Below, piece by piece: positions 57,316 through 64,000 of a DNA stretch of 64,000 bases. This DNA comes from Anisakis pegreffii. Its lineage: Eukaryota; Nematoda; Chromadorea; Rhabditida; Anisakidae. How positions within the stretch are numbered: position 1 is the stretch's first letter; every line of letters begins with the position of its first letter. The DNA lies in assembly GCA_035041965.1 (NCBI GenBank), contig JAPYMA010000018.1:1-64000 (forward strand), written 5' to 3'. A program made the translations under genes and the position numbers. The notes under the pieces were generated by a model that made no database searches, was not told the origin of the DNA, and saw only the letters and a program-made list of their open reading frames with translations.

Positions 57316-57948
57316 TTGGTTGTAGGTGAATAAGAAATATGAAAATGGCATGAGAAAAATATGACTCATGCTAAAATGATGAAGGCATTAATCACTGAAT
57401 TTAAGATTTTCACAGAACAACATCGAAAAACTTGGCGTGCAGCTCTCAAAAACAGCATCTGAAGGAATGTTATTAGCAGAACAAATGGAAAACATGATAA
57501 CATAAGTGACTGTGTCTCGAAACAGGGCGGCGAAAACTGCAATATTCAGACAACATCTTCGTGCGAACCGCATAGATATAACCCTGTGGATTTTTCTTTC
57601 AGAAATGTGAAACGACATGGTAGATAATATGGATTGTTGTCATATGCCATTAGGCTGCATCACGTTACTAGACGCAGAACGGAAGTCGTTCAAGCCGTAT
57701 CGTTCGAATAATTTTAGAAATCGCTAATTTGTGCAGACATACATTTCAGATTTTAATTCGTGCACTTAGTTTCGATCACGACCGAAAAGTTTACATGAAT
57801 ATACACTATTCACGGATCTTGTCATAAGCTGATCATCAATTTAATTGGATTGGCAACACAGCAAAGTGACACCAAGGATTACAGTCGTGACATGACGAAG
57901 ATGAATGATCAGACGACTGATTGAGAAAACGCAATTGTAATATCGCAG

Positions 57949-58042
57949 GCCCGGCCAACTCTCGCCGACCCAAAATGATTTCCAAAGTTTGGCAAAGAAA
58001 CTTTGCTACGGAAAAGTCAACCCATTGGTTAGCCGAGTTTTG
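57949..58042 (+). CDS. Unknown gene, penultimate exon
   Basis: 94-bp exon between acceptor tatcgcag and consensus donor gtatgt. Encodes PANSRRPKMISKVWQRNFAT then EKSTHWLAEF and two bases of Cys. Open frame, starts with two bases of a codon, ends in phase 2. Joins the final exon across a 68-bp intron, where the frame continues open although it is closed in the unspliced reading. Function unknown; Trp- and Arg-rich. Confidence 0.52.
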
Positions 58043-58110
58043 GTATGTACCGTGGAATAATGATTATGCACTCTTCTGTAAATTTATCCGTTTGAAGACT
58101 GTTATAACAG

Positions 58111-58267
58111 CCAGGGTCGATCGGCTAAACGCAAAAGTCGCGCAATTACGCATCCGATCAATAAGAAAGCAACATCCAACAAGACAACATCTCAAACGGA
58201 AGTGATTAAAACTGAACTGAACATTTCAAGTATGCACACAGTGAACAAAACGGATTTACAGCAATAA
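58111..58267 (+). CDS. Unknown gene, last exon with stop
   Basis: Starts after gttataacag and runs 52 codons to TAA: CQGRSAKRKSRAITHPINKK, then a Thr/Ser/Asn-rich tail with EVIKTELN, ending KTDLQQ. The basic KRKSR cluster could be a nuclear signal and IKTE fits the sumoylation consensus; both are inferences. An AATAAA at 58327-58332, 60 bases after the stop, is well placed for polyadenylation. Confidence 0.52.
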
Positions 58268-58332
58268 TAATTCAGCAGCACTGCTTATTTGCAATATCTA
58301 ATAGTGACCATGATAATACTAAAAACAATAAA

Positions 58333-61300
58333 ACAGTACTATTAAATCCCATCGAAAGTAATTAATCGTAAGATAAAATTGTGATAATAAGGATGATAAC
58401 GATTTGCTTTTGAATATTTCATTGCAACAATAATAAAATTGCCATAGAAGTTGTAATAACGCATCGATTCACACCGATGAAATCAAACCACGAGTTGCAT
58501 TCTTTGAATTGATCATATCTATATTCTTTCAAACAGTAACACATCATATCCTCACTATTTCGATTCATTCAAAAAATCGCCATTCATTTTCACTGTCACA
58601 TAGTAGTCATCTTGTCAGATGCGAAACAACAACAACAACTGAATGTAGCTTTCAGAATGAATATTGATTGTATCATCATTAGCCAATTAATTAAATTCGT
58701 TTACGGGAGGAATTGAGTGGCGAGATGGGTGGGTGGTGGATATAATTGCATTAAATGCACTACTATTCATCAAACACGTCAACTGGTAAATGCGCAGCCA
58801 GCGACCACTGCTTAAAATCGTTAAATTATAACTGCCAACTGCAAGAACCTACGAGTGAATTTTTTTGGCAAAATAATAGTTCAATGATAGAAAAACGAAC
58901 GTAATTCAATTGAATTCAGTAAAGTGATGTGAATCGAGAGCGAATGAATTTGAGAGTTGACAAGCCTAAATTTTACAAACGTAATACAATTCAATAAGTT
59001 CTTTTCTCAGAAACCCTACATTTGCTACTAGAAAATGTTTCCTCAACAAGAGACCAAACGAATGCGAAAAGAATGAGGAGGATAAAGATGAAATTTACTT
59101 TCATTTCAGGAATTTGGTTTTGATTTTAAGTCTTCCATCTGGAAACACACTGTTCCATTTCAGAAGCAAAGTTTGAAAGATTTTAAACGATGTAATTTTT
59201 GAGGCAATGATGGACAGGAACTGAGCAAAAAAAAAACGAATGCATTAATGAATATTGCTGAAGTAGTTGAATATGAATATGCAGAAGGCAGATCGAGAGA
59301 CGGATAGGCAGATGGATGCATCCGTCGTGCATTTAGACGGCAGAATATTGCGATTGAATTGATGGGCACGATGATGAGCATGATTATGTGATGATGAATA
59401 ATGAGCTTACAACGGCCGAACGACGAGCATGACAAGAACAACATTAATACAAACACAACCAGAAATGCGTATGACGAAACATGATTAAGCACGGAATCCG
59501 GCCGCATCAATGATGCATCAACCAAATGGCCATATGCATGTGAGCATACAACATGCTCACATTATAGTCTGCTTAACTACAAGATTATCACTTCTACAAC
59601 GCTCTATCCGTGTAAATGAGTAATGCTTAGATTGAGCAGTTAGATACGCGTAAATTTCCAACGACGTTATGAATGCAGCAAAATCTCGATTATGAGCCCA
59701 GATATAAAGTTTTCGAGGTTCAAATTTTAGTGGTTGAAGATTGCAGGATAAACATCTATAGGGTGTAAGTTTGAATCCAACAACGAGGCAGCTTTCTTGT
59801 CGCTTTATATAGTTTATCATTAAAATATTGATTCACGATCATCCGCACAACTCAAAATGAGCATTCATATTCAAAAAACCAGTGATGCCACTAATAAACT
59901 GAATTCCTTGAACATGGAAATGTTCAATCAACCATTCAGGTTGGATGTACAGGCAATTGACTGAAACAATCAGCAAGTTAAAACATCAAACAACGTTTGC
60001 TGCTCATTCACATTCTCATTCCGATACCCTCCTATTCTACGTCACCATCCTTATTAAAATTTTCACCGCTTTCAACAATCATCTAATCTCGATCTGACTG
60101 CGTTCTCGTTCTTCGCATTCTTTCATCAAAAGCCTTCATCTTTTAGTCGCCGCTCATCTGCACAAATTATATTCAGCCTTAATTTTCTCTGTTTGAATCA
60201 CTGTCTCTCTGCTTAATCGCTGTTCCAAAATTCCCTTCCGAAAGCGAATGCTAACAGTGAGAAAAGGACAATGCAAATGAAAATCTGGCAGTAAGGTTAT
60301 TGTATTATATCAGCAAGGTTATTGCATTGTATTATATTGAAATGTATTATAGCAGACAATTCACTCTGATTGGTTCCATCGTCTTTCATTCTTTGTCAGT
60401 GGCACATTCTGGTGATGATTATCAGTACTGATCTTAAGGTTGCTCTCGATATGAAGCTTGAGTTATTGGCTTGCCTCAGAATCAGATGAGCCTCATATGC
60501 GGTTTTGTTCAAGACTGGAAGTATCTGATCGAGAAACGAGACTGAAGCACATCCGATGCATTGCAATCAAAATTGGAACATACTGAACACAAGAGTTGAA
60601 CATACTCACTATCTACTATACAACAACTCTGAATACCCAAAAAAGTAACCTTTTGACCGCTATTAATAGTGCTTGAAAATCGTCACCGAATCCGATTCGA
60701 TGCAAATCAAGTTGAGCATTTTAATTTTCTAAACCGCTGCCTGCTTACAATTAGCACCCGAACTATTTTCAACTTAGCACACGTTTATACTATTATTATG
60801 CATTGGTGAATTCAATAAGTAATGAAATTTTTCGATTGCATAGACTTTATTGTTGGTGTGAAAAAGTGAAAAATTTTTCGCCTCAGTCGAGCGATATTAA
60901 TTTAGATTGCCTGAAAGCCCACGAAACAGGTACAGCCCAACCACCACCACACAACAATCCTACTGCAGCACCTTTCATCGATTATTCAATCAATCATATC
61001 CTCGCTCTTCGTTTATCTCACATCAGATTTTTTTACCTCACCTCAAACCACACTCCACTCGCCTCTAACTCTCTCATTTTCGAACTTTACTCATACGCTT
61101 GTGCGGTATGAGTAAAGTAAAATTCTATCCATCGAAATCTTTTCCGTGCTTCGTCTATTCGATTCCTGCATTCCAGCAGTCAACAGGAAAACATTTACAT
61201 CCTCATCATTATCTCTGGGCATTTTCACATCGTACTTGAATGAATATATGCTGTATGGCATGCGTATAATCAATGAAAACTGCGCCATTATTAAATTAAA

Positions 61301-61527
61301 TCATACAAAATTCACGCACTAGCCATTGCTATAAAACTTTTCTAATGAAGCACCTTAGGGCACTCTGTATGCCCACCAAACACCCACCCCCTCACAACAC
61401 GTTCAATGAGACGATCAAACATATCTCTTTGAACAACCAACATTTTGAAAATTCACCTTCCAAAGGTAATAGTTGATGATTGCCCAATCCAATTATTACA
61501 TAATAATACCACGTTTCCATCTTTGAA
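58333..61527. other. Non-coding
   Basis: AT-rich; 59950-60250 and 60930-61090 are pyrimidine-rich on the plus strand. A short local duplication (aaggttattgtattatat / aaggttattgcattg) occurs near 60295-60345. No gene supported. Confidence 0.5.
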
Positions 61528-61777
61528 ATGCCTGTGCCGCCACAAAATCATTTATTTGTCCGCGCAATACAGAAATTTTCGGATCAATTATTGAACGAAA
61601 ATAACTGTGGATGTGCAAAAAAGGATGAGAATGGAATAGATTCGAGAATAATTGTTATGCACATCGACGTGACGATAAAACAAGTTGTGATCGGTCATTG
61701 CAAAATTGTTTCACTTATCGAATCTCGGCATTATCATCGAAGTATACAACATAATTATACAACGAGTTTTGTTTGGT
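61528..61777 (+). CDS. Exon-like ORF with ATG, unrecognised
   Basis: MPVPPQNHLFVRAIQKFSDQ, then a Cys-x-Cys (NNCGCAKKDENG) and a beta-like stretch (RIIVMHIDVTIKQVVIG), running to a possible gtgaag donor at 61778. It overlaps the minus-strand membrane-protein candidate by ~60 bp, so at least one of the two is probably wrong or they end tail to tail. Confidence 0.25.
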
Positions 61778-62012
61778 GAAGGAAACCTGACTTGGAAATG
61801 TTTCATTTCGTAATTTTTCACACTGTAATTTTATTAATTTCACCTTTTCCTCCCAATTTTCGTTTGATAATTTTGCAAAATTCAGAAGCAAAAAAGATAA
61901 TAACAATAATATGGCGCAATATAATGCGACGATCAAATTTGTTATTAGATTAACAAAAACTGGCTGATTGAGAACAAACGGTGCAGGTTGCCCAGTGTTA
62001 TGGCTAATTACC
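61715..62012 (-). CDS. Candidate last exon of a single-pass membrane protein
   Basis: After acceptor gttgcag the frame is open for 99 codons: ISHNTGQPAPFVLNQPVFV, then a strong hydrophobic segment (LIVALYCAILLLLSFLLL), then a polar amphipathic stretch (SNENWEEKVKLIKLQCEKL) and a tail ending FDDNAEIR-stop. A donor gtttcc after FPSQ is an alternative end. One transmembrane helix followed by a helical domain; no family recognised. Confidence 0.35.
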
Positions 62013-63153
62013 CTGCAACTTTTGATGCACTGATTCCATCACGACTTGACCTATAATCCTCCACTTCTCCCTTACAACTTTATTCATCTGCGAGTGAAAT
62101 TTCGATATAAATGATCCAAACGAAGAGCACAGTCATTTCATGACAGCAAAATAAGGCGGCCATGAATAACGCATTCATTTCATTGCCTGAATCGAGTGGC
62201 CACCAGTGCTACTTATCTCTAGGACCATGGTCACGCGGTTTCTCTGGCGTAAGCCAATCTTTGCGATCAGTCACTAGGATCAAACGCAAACGTGTTGAAT
62301 CAACTGATTTCATTACCAGAGGACATTTTCAGCAATATTAATATTTGTAGCAATACTACATTTCAATTGATTCATTAGTTTATTAAGATGTTGTCGACCG
62401 ATTGAACTTCAAGCTAATTCTCAGCGTCTAACTATAACCAGTTCCCTGCACGGATCACAACCGAACGCTAACGTTAAGAACGCTAATTCAATCGATCATT
62501 TCGGTACATGCTCGCAAGCAATACGCAGTACAGGCCATTCTCATCTGATATCACTCGCAGAACAAACATCACAACACAACACAGTTGACGGATCGTTTTA
62601 AGACGATTGATGGATGACGCCAGATGGATAATCACTGAACAGGCGATATAGCACATGTCCATAAATAAAGAAATTTTATGATGCCACTAGGAGGAAGAGG
62701 ACATAATAATACAGACGACCAATAGGTATATGCTTATACATCCATAGAATGAATATCTATTTGTCGCTGGAGGGTGAAAGAAAGGAAACCAGATTGCGCA
62801 TTCCAAAAAAATATACATATATCTATACATATACACGGAATGAAGGTCGTCGTCATTTAAGCTGATATTAGATTGAAATAAATAAGAGTAACGTTCACAA
62901 TGATGTCATTTTTAAGCCATACCCAAGTGCGCATGAACTATTATTCATCCAATATTCACTATCGAGAATGAGGAAATAACTGAGTCGAATTGCATTAAAC
63001 CTTTGCTTCGTCACCTCCCTGGTATGATTTTATAGGAAAAGTTTCAGAACAACGAACCTCGACGTTTCTGTCGAAGGGTATTGTCACCCGTACAGCATTT
63101 AACTGAATCGAATCAAATCAAATTGCTAGAACTGAGCAATAAGGCCAACAATC

Positions 63154-63447
63154 GTGCTTCTCGCACTAAACATTTCATTGCACAATATAAGATTAGATTT
63201 CGAACTTACTCTACCGAGATTAAGTAAATACGCGAACGTACATGTGATCGGCGATAAGAATGCAATTGTAATAAAATTACACTTTTATTCGACATCTATG
63301 CAGGCACAATCAAAATTTAATGTGTTTTCCACAATTACTATTGCCGATTATATAGCGCGGAAATTTCTTCAGAAGATTCGAATTGTGTGCGAACTGGATG
63401 ACATAAAAACTAAATTTCTTGAATTGAAGGAAAAGAGAGATTTCTAA
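63154..63447 (+). CDS. Exon-like ORF near window end, unrecognised
   Basis: Open for 97 codons from a GTG: LNISLHNIRLDFELTLPRLS, then VIGDKNAIVIKLHFYST, ending in a Lys/Glu-rich segment (DDIKTKFLELKEKRDF). The beta-alternating first half and charged helix look protein-like. No ATG; a real gene would need an upstream exon, but the nearest AG (caataag) is a poor acceptor. Confidence 0.27.
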   Translation: MLLALNISLHNIRLDFELTLPRLSKYANVHVIGDKNAIVIKLHFYSTSMQAQSKFNVFSTITIADYIARKFLQKIRIVCELDDIKTKFLELKEKRDF

Positions 63448-64000
63448 CAGTAAGAGACTCGAAGAACTTCAAACTATCCATGTAACTGGCCACAAATCAA
63501 ATCAGCAATTCGTTCTGCATGCCAACAATCAACTAATTCACAAGAAATGTTCCGTTGAATTATACATTAAATCAAATCACTCATCTAGATAGCACACATC
63601 AAAAAATACATATATTAATGTATTTATGAAAACAATACCTATGAAACCAATATCACATTATGCAGGCACTCGCTTCATTTGCAATGGTGGGTGGATGTGT
63701 ATGAATATCAAAATTTCTAGTTGATGTTCTACGAGAATCATCCGATGAAAAGGACAACTCTGTAATCTTTAATATTCCATATGTGAGAGTTCATAAACTC
63801 TAAGGAAGAAGTTGATAGATAGAGATTTCCAGAAGATTTAATTATAAATGAAGACATTTCAAACTGCTGCAAAATTCTTCTCTACAGAATACGAAAAGCA
63901 AGCGAACAAAATAATTCCTAATGGAGCAGCACATCGTGTGTTCGAAACTAAAATCGATGAACGGCGCGGCGCGATAAGCCATTTAGTGAGATTAAAAGGA

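Overview
The window is AT-rich animal DNA with intron-containing genes, most likely from a nematode. The one securely identified gene is an ERG-type voltage-gated potassium channel, the orthologue of nematode unc-103, on the minus strand. There are no bacterial-style operons, rRNA, tRNA or CRISPR arrays that I can support. The nematode assignment is an inference from the kind of ERG channel and from the intron/repeat style; the eukaryotic assignment is certain from the splice structure.

Layout. 1-1300: a relic of a papain-family (cathepsin F-like) protease on the plus strand. 1718-2666: the longest copy of a hAT-like non-autonomous transposon family. 5443-24276 (minus): the channel gene. Sixteen coding exons were rebuilt by eye; every phase agrees and the exons sum to exactly 874 codons. 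They cover the N-terminal linker, S1-S6, the GFG selectivity filter, C-linker, cyclic-nucleotide-binding-like domain, a coiled coil and a Ser/Thr/Pro-rich tail. The large first intron (14076-24063) contains a second hAT-like copy, a decayed coiled-coil gene on the opposite strand and a (GCT)n tract. Upstream, an exon at 30498-30663 and a CpG-rich block at 39221-39567 fit in phase onto the same second channel exon. They probably provide an alternative, longer N-terminus, which would make the locus at least 34 kb. A 192-codon ORF at 28789-29367 lies on the opposite strand inside this outer region.

39.6-64 kb is mostly non-coding AT-rich sequence with simple repeats and hairpins. A multi-exon plus-strand gene of unknown function ends at 58267; its last two exons are joined by a canonical 68-bp intron. 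Unassigned exon-like ORFs occur at 32.4, 38.8, 42.5, 46.2, 61.5, 61.7-62.0 and 63.2 kb. Exon boundaries were read by eye and no transcript or homology search was available. Confidence is high for the channel core (5443-14075), moderate for its alternative first exons and low for the other genes.
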